A stretch of DNA of 37,224 nucleotides from Thermomonospora echinospora (GCF_900108175.1 NZ_FNVO01000040.1:1-37224), one strand, 5' to 3'; shown: positions 1 to 7,864, counted from the stretch's first letter. The notes: generated from the letters alone by a model not told the origin. A program made the numbers and translations.

Positions 1-671
1 ACTGCCGTGAGATCGTCGACAACGTCGTGGACATGGCGCACTTCTTCTACGTCCACTACTCGTTCCCGACGTACTTCAAGAACGTTTTCGAAGGGCACAT
101 CGCCAGCCAGTACATGAACGGCAGGTCCCGCCCGGACGTGGACCTGGGCACCCACTACTCGGGTGAGGAGCGGGTGAGCGTCTCGCAGGCCTCGTACTAC
201 GGCCCGTCCTACATGATCAACCCGATGAGGAGCACGGGCGGTCAGGGCACCCTGGAGAGCATCCTGATCAACTGCCACTATCCGGTCTCACCGACCAGCT
301 TCGTGCTCCAGTGGGGCGTGATGGTCAAGCGGCCCGCCGGCGTGTCGATGCAGGAGGCCGAGCAGTACGCCCAGGGGTTCGCCGCCGGAGTGGAGAAGGG
401 CTTCCTGCAGGACGTGCAGATCTGGCGGAACAAGGCCAAGATCGACAACCCGCTGCTGTGCGAGGAGGACGGCCCCGTCTACCAGCTCCGCCGCTGGTAC
501 GAGCAGTTCTACGTGGACGTCGAGGACGTCACCCCGCAGATGACCCAGCGGTTCGAGTGCGAGATCGACACCGAGCGGGCCAAGGAGTTCTGGCACAAAC
601 AGGTCGAGGAGAACCTCGCCGCCGGCCGCACCGTCGGCCTCGAACCCGAGACGACCCAGGCCAAGGACTGA
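1..671 (+). CDS. kshA: 3-ketosteroid 9-alpha-monooxygenase, oxygenase subunit KshA (3' part, 5' end outside window)
   Basis: This is the C-terminal ~222 residues of a Rieske-type oxygenase; the frame is open from base 3 to the stop at 669-671. KshA 9-alpha-hydroxylates 3-ketosteroids such as AD/ADD, which with KstD activity triggers opening of ring B. The fragment begins in the mononuclear iron site: the segment VVDMAHFFYVHY supplies the D-x2-H-x4-H pattern, and the Asp of FLQDVQIW fits the third ligand. The Rieske domain lies upstream of the window. The rest matches KshA as I know it (STGGQGTLE, PVYQLRRWYEQFYVD). It is followed by a small Cys-rich ORF and kshB on the same strand, the expected electron-transfer partner. 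Only the start is unseen. Confidence 0.95.
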   Translation, partial: CREIVDNVVDMAHFFYVHYSFPTYFKNVFEGHIASQYMNGRSRPDVDLGTHYSGEERVSVSQASYYGPSYMINPMRSTGGQGTLESILINCHYPVSPTSFVLQWGVMVKRPAGVSMQEAEQYAQGFAAGVEKGFLQDVQIWRNKAKIDNPLLCEEDGPVYQLRRWYEQFYVDVEDVTPQMTQRFECEIDTERAKEFWHKQVEENLAAGRTVGLEPETTQAKD

Positions 672-750
672 CACCACCCCCACAGGGCGGCGACCCGCGC
701 CAGCGCCGCCTTGCGGGCGCCGTCCCCGACTGACCTCCCAGGAGACATCT

Positions 751-993
751 GTGCAGTCCGTGGCCTGCCACCTGTGCGGCTCATGCGTGCTGGTGAAGAA
801 GAACAACCTCGCGCACACCGAAGTCCAGTGGACGACCGACACGAACCAGTGCGTGGAACTGAACGAGCAAGCCGACCGCGGTGTCCAGCGCGGGACCGTT
901 CCCACCTGCCTGCACCTGCGCGACAGCATCGAGGCGTCCGTGCGCAGCGGGCTGGTGCCGGTCCCCGACCTGGACACCCGGTACGAGGAGTGA
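751..993 (+). CDS. Small Cys-rich protein between kshA and kshB (function unknown)
   Basis: An 80-residue protein with a GTG start at 751 and an AGGAG ribosome binding site about 8 nt upstream. Its stop overlaps the kshB start by 4 nt (GTGA), so it looks translationally coupled. Cysteines sit at residues 6, 9, 12, 34 and 53, with His7 and His55 nearby; C-x2-C-x2-C near the N-terminus plus C34 and C-x-H at 53-55 resembles a metal or Fe-S site, but I do not recognise a named ferredoxin or zinc-finger family. There is no signal peptide and no membrane segment. Its position between the two Ksh components suggests a role in Ksh assembly or electron transfer, or a metal-binding accessory. That role is inference from context only. 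Confidence 0.75.
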   Translation: MQSVACHLCGSCVLVKKNNLAHTEVQWTTDTNQCVELNEQADRGVQRGTVPTCLHLRDSIEASVRSGLVPVPDLDTRYEE

Positions 994-2039
994 ACCGATT
1001 GAACGAGACCGGGCCCTGCACCGTGACGGTCCTCGATGTCGTCGAGGAGACCGCGGACGCCTGCTCGCTGGTGCTCGGCGTGCCCGGCGAACTGCGCGAC
1101 GGGTTCGCCTATCGGCCCGGCCAGTTCCTCACCCTGCGGATACCCGGTGCCGGTGGTGCGGGACTGGCCCGCTGCTACTCGCTGTCCAGCGCACCCGGCG
1201 TCGATCCGCACCCGAAGATCACAGTGAAACGGGTGGCCGGGGGAGCCGGATCGAACTGGATCTGCGACAACGTCCGTCCCGGGCACACGATCGACGTGCT
1301 TCCGCCGGCCGGTCTGTTCACACCCGGGAGGCTGACCGGCGACCACCTGTTCTTCGCCGGCGGCAGCGGCATCACCCCGGTGATCTCCATCATCAAGGCC
1401 GTGCTGGCACAGCCCGAGGGCACCGCGGTGCTGTGCTACGCCAACCGTGACGAGTCGTCGGTGATCTTCGCCGCCGAGCTGCGCGACCTGGTGGCGCGTC
1501 ACCCGCGGCGGCTACAGGTGATCCACTGGCTGGAGAGCGTGCAGGGCCTGCCGACGGCCGACGCGCTGGCCGCCCTCGCCGCCCCGCACGCCGACCGGGA
1601 CGCCGCGTTCGTCTGCGGCCCGGAGCCGTTCATGGACGCCGTCGCGCAGGCGCTCCGCAGCGTCGGCATGCCGGGGGACAAAGTGGTCGTGGAACGTTTC
1701 CGGTCGCTGACCGGCGACCCGTTCGCCGACCCGGCCCCGCTCCCCGCCGAGACCGGCGACGTCACCGCGGTGCGGGTCACGGTGACCCTCGACGGCGACC
1801 GGCACTCGTTCCCCTGGCCGTCCCAGACCCCTCTCCTCGACCTGCTGCTGTCCAAGGGGATCAGGGCGCCGTTCTCCTGTCGGGAGGGGGCGTGCAGCGC
1901 CTGCGCCTGCCGGGTGACCGCAGGCGAGGTGAAGATGCTGCGCAACGACGTCCTGGAAGAGGAGGACCTCGCGGACGGCTGGGTGCTGGGCTGCCAGTCC
2001 GTGCCGGTCAGCGAGGACATCGAGGTCACCTACGACTGA
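990..2039 (+). CDS. kshB: 3-ketosteroid 9-alpha-monooxygenase, ferredoxin reductase subunit KshB
   Basis: A 349-residue reductase that passes electrons from NAD(P)H through FAD and a [2Fe-2S] cluster to KshA. Order of domains: FAD-binding barrel with RCYSLSS (about residues 63-69), NAD-binding domain with GGSGITP, and a C-terminal plant-type ferredoxin domain with C-x4-C-x2-C (CREGACSAC) and a fourth Cys in VLGCQS. The frame is open further upstream, but the GTG at 990, overlapping the TGA of the small Cys-rich ORF and preceded by GAGGAG-like sequence, gives the usual KshB length; TTG at 999 is the alternative. It is the third gene of a kshA - small ORF - kshB operon. The rest of the family architecture is normal. 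Confidence 0.93.
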   Translation: MNRLNETGPCTVTVLDVVEETADACSLVLGVPGELRDGFAYRPGQFLTLRIPGAGGAGLARCYSLSSAPGVDPHPKITVKRVAGGAGSNWICDNVRPGHTIDVLPPAGLFTPGRLTGDHLFFAGGSGITPVISIIKAVLAQPEGTAVLCYANRDESSVIFAAELRDLVARHPRRLQVIHWLESVQGLPTADALAALAAPHADRDAAFVCGPEPFMDAVAQALRSVGMPGDKVVVERFRSLTGDPFADPAPLPAETGDVTAVRVTVTLDGDRHSFPWPSQTPLLDLLLSKGIRAPFSCREGACSACACRVTAGEVKMLRNDVLEEEDLADGWVLGCQSVPVSEDIEVTYD

Positions 2040-2061
2040 CGTTCCCCACGGAGGAAAACGC

Positions 2062-2481
2062 ATGACGGCCACCGATGCGAACGCCGGGGCCGGGACCTCG
2101 GTCCGGCCGGCGATCGACCCTGCCGACTTCCGCGCCACGCTCAGCCGCTTCTGCTCGGGCGTCACCGTGCTGGCCGGTTTCGGCGAGGACGGTGCCCCCG
2201 TCGGCCTGACGTGCCAGTCCTTCACGTCGCTGTCGTTGACGCCGCCCCTGGTGCTGGTCTGCCCCGGCCGCAACTCGACGAGCTGGCCGCGGATCGGACG
2301 TTCCGGCCGGTTCTCCGTCAACGTCCTGGCACAGGACCAGCAGAACGTGTGCTCCGCCCTGGGCCGCTCCGGCCCGGACAAGTTCACCGGGGTGCGCTGG
2401 CGGCGCACCGACCGCGGTGCCCTGGTGATCGACGGGGCCATCGCCTGGATGGACTGAGACATCGAGGCCGTCCACGGCGGC
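2062..2481 (+). pseudogene. HsaB-type flavin reductase, truncated by nonsense codon and a fusion junction
   Basis: A good RBS (GGAGGA) precedes the ATG at 2062, and the 131 residues to the TGA at 2455-2457 match the N-terminal two thirds of HsaB-type FMN reductases (FCSGVTVLAGF, CQSFTSLSL.PPLVL, FSVNVLAQDQQ, DKFTGVRWR). In relatives the segment reads xIDC followed by VHDGGDH; here it reads WMD-stop-DIEAVHGG, so TGA stands where a Cys codon (TGC/TGT) is expected. The same frame keeps homology for eight more codons (to about 2481) and then stops making sense, because sequence from the opposite-strand SDR gene takes over. The GDH flavin/NADH-binding segment and the whole C-terminal part are absent. 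It is a relic of the reductase partner of an HsaA-type monooxygenase. Confidence 0.85.
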
Positions 2482-2886
2482 CTCGCGGCTCTCCCAGAAT
2501 CCATGACGCGCATAGTCCTCGAACGCCTCGTCGATCAGAGGCGTGAGAGTCAGCCCCGGGTGGACGGAGTTGACCCGGATGCGACGGGGACCGAACTCGA
2601 CGGCGGCGCAGACCGTCAGCATCCGACCGGCCGCCTTGGAGACCGCGTAGCCGAGGTTCTTGTCCGACGGCATGAAGGACGACATCGACATGTTGTTGAT
2701 GATCGAGCCGCCGCCGTGACGCTTGTCCATCTCGCCTCGCAGGGCGTCTCCTTCGTCCACCGCCAGATCGGTGGCGACGACACCTCTGACGCCCTCACGC
2801 AGGAACGCCTCGCATACCCCCACGCCGATGTTGCCGGAGCGACCCGCCCCGGTGACGATCGCCGTCTTGCCTTCCAAACGTCCCAT
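2470..2886 (-). pseudogene. Short-chain dehydrogenase remnant with internal deletion and lost C-terminus
   Basis: Minus-strand reading from ATG 2886 (AGAAGGGG upstream) gives an SDR N-terminus (VTGAGRSGNIGVGVCEAF) but jumps at about 2728-2735 from the beta2 region (ALRGEM) straight to DKRHGGGSIINNMS, the strand just before the catalytic Ser. Roughly 80-90 residues, including the NNAG motif, are missing in frame. The catalytic Y-x3-K (GYAVSKAA) and the RVNSVHPG segment remain. SDR-like sequence ends at about 2470 (HGFWESREAAVD); after that the reading frame continues antisense into the flavin reductase relic. The C-terminal 60 or so residues are therefore gone. It cannot be a working dehydrogenase; originally it was probably a hydroxysteroid dehydrogenase of the cluster. 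Confidence 0.85.
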
Positions 2887-2961
2887 TGCCCCTTCTGAGA
2901 CCGAAGCATCAGCCGAATTCCCGCACACGCTGACCACCGTGTCGCCACTGGACGACACGGC

Positions 2962-4629
2962 CTAACCCTCGTGGACGGGCTGGTGGGCCGCGTGCTGTGC
3001 GGCGACGTAGCCGAAGGCGATGGCGGGGCCGATCGTGGCGCCGGCGTACTCGTTGCCCATCACCGACGCCGACACGTTGCCGGTGGCGTAGAGCCCTTCG
3101 ATGGGGCTGCCGTCGGCGCGCAGGACGCGGGCGTGCTCGTCGGTGACCAGGCCGCCCTTGGTGCCGAGGTCGCCGGCCTCGATCCGGACGGCGTAGTACG
3201 GGCCGGATCCGATCTCGTCGAGGTTGGGGTTGGGCAGGGTCGGGTCGCCGTAGTAGTGGTCGTAGGCGCTGTCACCGCGGCCGAAGTCCTCGTCGCGGCC
3301 GTTGCGGGCGAACCGGTTGAACCGCTGCACCGTGGCCTGCAGCGCGTCCGCCGGAACTTTGATCCGGCGGGCCAGCTCGTCGAGGGTGCCGGCCTTGGTG
3401 ACCGGCCCGCTGTCGTACCACGCGCGCGGGAACGGCTGCCCCGGCATGACGCCCGCGAACTGGTAGCGCTTGCGCGCCTTCGCGTCGAAGATCTCGTACG
3501 CGGGGATGTGGCCCCCTTCGAGCTGCGCGTGGACGAAGTTGACGTAGGGCGCCGCCTCGTTGGTGAAGCGTTCGCCCTTCTGGTCCACGATCACCATCGG
3601 CGGGATGCACCGTTCGGTGACCAGGGGGAAGATCCCGCCGTCGGGCAGCCTGATCGAGGGCATCCACCAGGCGTCGTCCATCAGGTCCAGCTCGGCGCCG
3701 GCCCGCCGGCCGATCCGGATGCCGTCGCCGACGTTGCTGCGCGCCCCGGCGCTGAAATCCTCCCGCCCGAGTTCGGGCAGGTGCTCCTTGCGCATCTCGG
3801 GGTCGTGGTCGAAACCGCCGGTGGCGATGACGACGCCGCGCCGCGCCCGGACCCGCAGGGGACGGCCGCCGCGCTCGACGACGGCGCCGGTCACCCGGCC
3901 GTCCTCGACGACCAGGTCGGTGATGGGAGAGTCCAGCCACAGCGGGATGCCGAGGTCCTTCATCGTCAGCCGCAGCCGGACGACGAGCGAGGCGCCCAGG
4001 GTCTTCATGTGGCGGCGCCGGACCAGGTTGCTCAGCACCCGCCAGGCCGCGACCCGCAGCATCCACTTGCCGGACCAGGTGCGCTTGAACATCATCAGCT
4101 GCCGGCCCTCGTAGCCGGTGAACCACAGTCCCAGCGGAGCCGGAAGGTCGGCCTTGAGCAGGAACTCCTCGTCCGCGCCGAGGAGCCTGGCGTCGATCGG
4201 CCGCGGCTCGACGGTGCGCCCGAGCGGCCGTCCACCCGGCTCCTCCGGGTGGTAGTCCGAGTAGCCGGGGCACCAGCTGAAGTCCATATGCCGGCTCACC
4301 CGGTGCAGCATCTCCATGGCCTTGGGGCCGTGCTCGACGTAGGCGTCCAGGCGGGCGGCGGGGACCCGGTCCCCGATGATCGCCTGGAGGTACCGGCGGA
4401 CGTCCGCCGGATCGTCCTCGCGGCCGAGGGCCTTCAGCGTCGGGTTGTTGGGGATCCAGATCCCCCCGCCCGACAGGGCGGTGGAGCCGCCGTAGCGGGA
4501 GTCCTTCTCGACCACCAGCGCGGACAGCCCCGCGTCATGAGCGGCGATGGCGCCGGCCATCCCGCCGGCCCCGCTGCCGGCCACGAGGATGTCGACCTCG
4601 TGGTCCCAGCCCGGATCACTGGACGTCAT
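2962..4629 (-). CDS. 3-ketosteroid delta1-dehydrogenase family FAD protein (KstD-like), short active-site loop
   Basis: A 555-residue flavoprotein of the KstD/fumarate-reductase fold, ATG at 4629. It shows the FAD motif G-x-G-x2-G at residues 18-23, GGSTALSGGGIW at 47-58, a second FAD segment (VVIATGGFDHD) and the C-terminal GLYATGN. KstD proton-transfer residues can be placed: a Tyr pair at 123/126 (PGYSDYHPE, like Tyr119 of the Rhodococcus enzyme), Tyr362 in NEAAPY (like Tyr318) and Tyr528 in NEYAGATIGP (like Tyr487). The usual YxGxG loop is two residues shorter here (YAGAT), so the backbone Gly that helps hold the C3 keto group is not at its usual place. It may act on an unusual ketosteroid, or be impaired. 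It sits next to the SDR relic and near kshAB. Confidence 0.85.
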   Translation of the reverse strand: MTSSDPGWDHEVDILVAGSGAGGMAGAIAAHDAGLSALVVEKDSRYGGSTALSGGGIWIPNNPTLKALGREDDPADVRRYLQAIIGDRVPAARLDAYVEHGPKAMEMLHRVSRHMDFSWCPGYSDYHPEEPGGRPLGRTVEPRPIDARLLGADEEFLLKADLPAPLGLWFTGYEGRQLMMFKRTWSGKWMLRVAAWRVLSNLVRRRHMKTLGASLVVRLRLTMKDLGIPLWLDSPITDLVVEDGRVTGAVVERGGRPLRVRARRGVVIATGGFDHDPEMRKEHLPELGREDFSAGARSNVGDGIRIGRRAGAELDLMDDAWWMPSIRLPDGGIFPLVTERCIPPMVIVDQKGERFTNEAAPYVNFVHAQLEGGHIPAYEIFDAKARKRYQFAGVMPGQPFPRAWYDSGPVTKAGTLDELARRIKVPADALQATVQRFNRFARNGRDEDFGRGDSAYDHYYGDPTLPNPNLDEIGSGPYYAVRIEAGDLGTKGGLVTDEHARVLRADGSPIEGLYATGNVSASVMGNEYAGATIGPAIAFGYVAAQHAAHQPVHEG

Positions 4630-4920
4630 GAGGGCCTCCGATGGAGATGGACGGGCGCGCCCGTGTGCGAAAGGAATGCGACGAGCCGGATGCGGCGATG
4701 CCGGAGACCACGGTCGGGCGGGGGCATCGCGAGGGGCGGGTTCGTCGCCGATTCTTCGCAGGGAGGCCGCTTCCTACGAGATGTTCTCCCAGTCACTGGA
4801 ACACATCATCACTTGGAGTACGGCCAGCCGTCCCGATCGGCAGGACCCACGGATGAAGCAGACCCTGACAAAAGCTTCCCGCTCAGCGGGATGATCCTTG
4901 CGCTTGTCGGCGGAATCAGG
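4630..4920. other. Non-coding gap upstream of the KstD-like gene
   Basis: These 291 bp lie between the start of the minus-strand KstD-like gene and the stop of iclR. I see no convincing gene. There is a perfect 11-bp palindrome CCAGTCACTGG at 4789-4799, flanked by GTTC and AAC, which could be an operator for the KstD-like gene. No copy of the AACAAAnnTTTGTT operator is present here. Confidence 0.5.
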
Positions 4921-5781
4921 TCAGAACCAGTCGGTCAGCCTGGGCCATGTGGCCCACGCGTCCAACGCCCCGGGCGGCCAGCCGCCGCCCCGGGACTCCT
5001 CAGAACCGCGGAGCCGGTTCCGTGACGACCGGGCGTTGGCCGCGCGCCACACCCGCTGCGCGGCCTGTTGCACCGCGGGAGTGAGCTGGGTGAAGTTCAT
5101 CTGACCGATCGGCCCGCACACCGACAGGGCCGCCACGGCGGCGCCCGGGCCCCGGACGGCCGCGGCGACGCATCCGATGCCGCGCACCGCCTCCTCCCGG
5201 TCGAAGGCGGCTCCGCGCTCGCGCACCTGCTGCAACTCACTCAGGAGCCGGCCACGATTGGTGATCGTGAACCGCGTCCTCGCCTGGAGGCCGCCGTCGA
5301 TCACCTTCTGGACGGCCTCGTCACCGGCATAGGCCAGCAGCGCCTTGCCCACCCCGGTGCAGTAGGCCGGGGCGCGCCCGCCCATCCGCGACGGCAGATC
5401 GGCGCCCGGCGGACCGCCGATCTTCTCCAGGTAGACGATCTCTGTGCCGTCCAGCACGGCCAGGTGCACCACGGTGCGACTAGAGGTGGCCAGCTGGTGC
5501 ATGAAGGGGATCGCGGCGTCCCGGAGCCGGTTCTGCTGGAGCACCAGCGAGCCGAGTTCCAGCATGCGGATGCCGAGCCGGTAGTCGTTGCCCTCCCGGG
5601 TCAGCCAGCGAACGGCCACCAGCCGATCGAGGATGCGGTGTACGGAGGAGCGAGGTAGGCCGGTGCGCCGGACCACCTGAGAGAGCGACAGGTGGGCCGA
5701 GCCGTCGAAGGCGTCAAGGACGCGCACCACGCGGTCGATCATCGACGCCGGAGCGACGTCGCCTTTTTTCATCTGAACCAT
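4921..5781 (-). CDS. IclR-family transcriptional regulator
   Basis: 286 residues from ATG 5781 (ATG 5772 is an in-frame alternative). An N-terminal winged HTH (about residues 14-75: MIDRVVRVLDAF, LSLSQVVRRTGLPRSSVHRILDRL) is followed by an IclR effector domain (RMGGRAPAYCTGVGKALLA, FDREEAVRGIGCVAAAVRG, VAALSVCGP). Such proteins bind small acids or aromatic/steroid intermediates and control a neighbouring operon. It is divergent from the HsaA-like monooxygenase with an 81-bp gap, so that gene is the likely target. About 30 Arg/Gly-rich residues at the C-terminus extend beyond the usual IclR end. The much longer open frame to 7014 is only a GC-bias artefact over the opposite-strand gene. Confidence 0.9.
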   Translation of the reverse strand: MVQMKKGDVAPASMIDRVVRVLDAFDGSAHLSLSQVVRRTGLPRSSVHRILDRLVAVRWLTREGNDYRLGIRMLELGSLVLQQNRLRDAAIPFMHQLATSSRTVVHLAVLDGTEIVYLEKIGGPPGADLPSRMGGRAPAYCTGVGKALLAYAGDEAVQKVIDGGLQARTRFTITNRGRLLSELQQVRERGAAFDREEAVRGIGCVAAAVRGPGAAVAALSVCGPIGQMNFTQLTPAVQQAAQRVWRAANARSSRNRLRGSEESRGGGWPPGALDAWATWPRLTDWF

Positions 5782-5790
5782 CCTATTCAG
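5773..5790. promoter_or_regulatory. Inverted repeat, candidate IclR operator
   Basis: CTGAA-N8-TTCAG, a perfect 5-bp inverted repeat with 8-bp spacer, lies exactly over the iclR start region between iclR and the divergent monooxygenase. An adjacent 8-bp palindrome GGATATCC is at 5793-5800. IclR proteins often bind such repeats between divergent genes and repress themselves. If the ATG at 5772 is the true start, the repeat is wholly untranslated. Assignment is by position only. Confidence 0.4.
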
Positions 5791-5862
5791 CGGGATATCC
5801 TCCGGCCGTCGGTCGCTGATCCAGCAGGGCGGCCGAGGTCGTCCGACCAGAAGGAGGCCACG

Positions 5863-7029
5863 GTGAGTGACCAGGTTCGCGATGCTGTTGCAGCAATTCT
5901 TCCCGATCTGCGGGACAGAGCGAACCAGGCGGACCGTGACCGGGCGATCCCGCGCGCGTCGATCGAGGAACTGACCGCGGCCGGCGTGTTCGGGATGTTC
6001 GTGCCGAGCCGGTACGGCGGGACGGAGTCCGACGTCCTCGCCTTCCTGGAGGTCGTCCGGGACGTCTCCGCCGCCTGTGGATCGACGGGCTGGCTGGTGG
6101 GCTGGTTCGGCGTGCACGCCTGGCATCTCGGGCTGTTCCCCGTCAGGGCCCAGGAGGACGTGTGGGGCGAGGATCGTGATGCGCTGCTGGCGGCCGCGTA
6201 CGCGGCGACCGGGCACGTCGTCGAGGTCGAGGACGGGTACCGCCTGCAGGGGCGCTGGGGCTGGGCGACCGGATGCGAGCACGCGGACTGGGTGTTGCTC
6301 GGCGGCCTGCTCACCGCGCACGACGGCTCGCCGGCCGACCTGGTGACGTTCCTGGTGCCCGCCGGTGACCTGCGGATAGAGCGGAACTGGGACACCGTGG
6401 GCCTGCGCGCCACGGGAAGCCACGACCTCATCGCCGATGACGTCTTCGTCCCGGCGCACCGGACGCTGAGCTTCGCTCCCTGCCTGGAGGGCTGGGCGCC
6501 GGGCACGGAGGCCAATCCGGGCGTGCTGTACCGGTTGCCGCTGCCGTCGATGTTCGCCGCGGTGGTCGCCGCATCGGTGATCGGCATGGCGGAGGGGGCC
6601 TACGCCTCGTTGGTGGGGTGGCTGCGCACCCGGCTCGGCATGTCCTGGAGCGGCCTGTCGCTGGGCAGCGACGACTTCAGCAACGCCCGTCTGGCCGCGG
6701 CCAGCGCCGATGTCGATGCCTCGTGGCTGCAGTTGGTGCGCGACGTGCGGGAGATCGTGAACTGCGCCGGGGACAGCGGGCCGGTCCCGCTGTCGCTGCG
6801 CAGGCGGATCCGCCGCGACCAGGTCGTGGCGACCCAGCGGGCGGCCGCCGCGGTGGACCAGCTGTTCGAGCACTCCGGGGGAGAGGTGGTCCGGCTGGGC
6901 AACCCGGTGGAGCAGGCCTGGCGCAACATCCACACGACGCAGGCGCACGCCCTCAACGACCTGGACCGGACACTGGCGATGTACGGCGCCGGCGAACTGG
7001 CCGTCGACGCCCATCCCCCCATGGTCTGA
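5863..7029 (+). CDS. HsaA-like flavin-dependent monooxygenase, oxygenase component
   Basis: 388 residues from GTG 5863, with AAGGAGG 7 nt upstream. It has the acyl-CoA dehydrogenase fold of class D two-component flavin monooxygenases. Similarity to HsaA (3-HSA 4-hydroxylase) is seen along the whole length: CGSTGWLVG.FGVH.WHLGLF, QEDVWGEDRD, GRWGWATGCEHADW, WDTVGLRATGSHDLIADDVFVP, and a C-terminus ending in PMV where HsaA ends in TMV. HsaA hydroxylates the phenolic A ring of secosteroids using reduced flavin from HsaB. The only HsaB-like gene nearby (2062) is broken, so reduced flavin must come from elsewhere. Because hsaC lies at the other end of the window, the canonical hsaA may be outside and this could be a paralogue with another phenolic substrate. 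Its divergent IclR neighbour suggests substrate-specific control. Confidence 0.85.
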   Translation: MSDQVRDAVAAILPDLRDRANQADRDRAIPRASIEELTAAGVFGMFVPSRYGGTESDVLAFLEVVRDVSAACGSTGWLVGWFGVHAWHLGLFPVRAQEDVWGEDRDALLAAAYAATGHVVEVEDGYRLQGRWGWATGCEHADWVLLGGLLTAHDGSPADLVTFLVPAGDLRIERNWDTVGLRATGSHDLIADDVFVPAHRTLSFAPCLEGWAPGTEANPGVLYRLPLPSMFAAVVAASVIGMAEGAYASLVGWLRTRLGMSWSGLSLGSDDFSNARLAAASADVDASWLQLVRDVREIVNCAGDSGPVPLSLRRRIRRDQVVATQRAAAAVDQLFEHSGGEVVRLGNPVEQAWRNIHTTQAHALNDLDRTLAMYGAGELAVDAHPPMV

Positions 7030-7054
7030 GGCCGCCCGCGGCAGACGCGTCCCC

Positions 7055-7864
7055 TCATCCGTCGCCGAACCGTGCCAGCCCGGAACCGATCACCGGCGTG
7101 GCATCCTTGCAGACCTCGAACGCCGCGGTGCCGCCGGACACGTGCGCCTTCAGCTCCAGGACGTCTCCCGGGACGACCGGAGCGGTGAACCGGCAGCCGG
7201 CCTCACGCAGATCGGCCGGATGCGCGCCGATGGTGCGGGCCAAGACCAGCAGGCTCGTGGCCATCGTGCACAGGCCGTGCAGGATCGGGCGTTCCTGGCC
7301 GATTGCCCTGGCAGCGGCCGGGTCGATGTGGATCGCGTGCTGGTCGCCGCACAACCGGTAGAGCGCCGCCTGCTCGGTGAACGTCTCCACCGTCGTGGTG
7401 CGGGATGCGGTCCACTCTGCGGCACGGCGTCCGCTCGGGCCTCGTTCCCCGCCGAAACCACCGGCGCCCGGAGCGAAGATGGACCACCGGGCGACGAAGC
7501 ATTCGCTGTCGACCCGGACCTCGAAGACGGCGGCCGAGCCCTTGTCCCACACCGCCTCCACACAGGCCGACATCGTCAGTTCGCCGCGCGGCGGCAGGGG
7601 AGCGAGGACCTCCAGGTGCTGGGCGCCGTGCAGGCCGCGGGCCGTGTCGAACGCACCGGCACCGCCGAGCGCGTCCGGGCCCCACTGCGCGAGGGTCAGA
7701 CCGAACGTTGGCAGCGGCCGTAGCCGTTCCTCGTAGACGAGGTCGAGTTCGGTGGCCCTGGCTCCGACGGCCAGCGCGTACAGGATCGCGTCCCGTTCCG
7801 TCCAGGTGACGGTGCGTTCCCCCAGGAAGCGGCCGATCCAGTCGCCCGCGTTCTTCGGCTCCAT
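7055..7864 (-). CDS. MaoC-type (double hot-dog) enoyl-CoA hydratase
   Basis: 269 residues from ATG 7864, which overlaps the thiolase stop (TGATG), so translation is coupled; the frame runs on to 7915 but inside the thiolase. The C-terminal hot-dog carries the hydratase-2 motif (LYRLCGDQHAIHIDP, about residues 177-191, catalytic Asp/His) followed by ILHGLCTMA; the N-terminal hot-dog (LPTFG, HGAQHLEVLAPLPPRG) is the degenerate half. This two-domain layout resembles the steroid hydratase ChsH3 (Rv3538) of M. tuberculosis and peroxisomal MFE-2. It should hydrate a steroid or HIP side-chain enoyl-CoA. It is the last gene of the SDR - thiolase - MaoC operon. I infer the substrate class but not the exact substrate. 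Confidence 0.88.
   Translation of the reverse strand: MEPKNAGDWIGRFLGERTVTWTERDAILYALAVGARATELDLVYEERLRPLPTFGLTLAQWGPDALGGAGAFDTARGLHGAQHLEVLAPLPPRGELTMSACVEAVWDKGSAAVFEVRVDSECFVARWSIFAPGAGGFGGERGPSGRRAAEWTASRTTTVETFTEQAALYRLCGDQHAIHIDPAAARAIGQERPILHGLCTMATSLLVLARTIGAHPADLREAGCRFTAPVVPGDVLELKAHVSGGTAAFEVCKDATPVIGSGLARFGDG

Noticed and set aside
2455-2457. In-frame TGA at a conserved Cys position of the flavin reductase, which could suggest selenocysteine.
   Set aside because: Homology ends only eight codons later at a rearrangement junction, the C-terminal half is gone, and I see no obvious SECIS-like stem right after the TGA. A nonsense lesion in a pseudogene is simpler.
2971-5025. A 684-residue plus-strand open frame opposite the KstD-like gene.
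   Set aside because: It is the antisense shadow of a real flavoprotein gene in very GC-rich DNA; the translation has no recognisable domain.
4921-7014. A 697-residue open frame extending the IclR regulator upstream across the whole HsaA-like gene.
   Set aside because: It is antisense to a well-conserved monooxygenase, the upstream part is low-complexity Arg/Gly/Ala sequence, and the IclR domain begins normally at ATG 5781.
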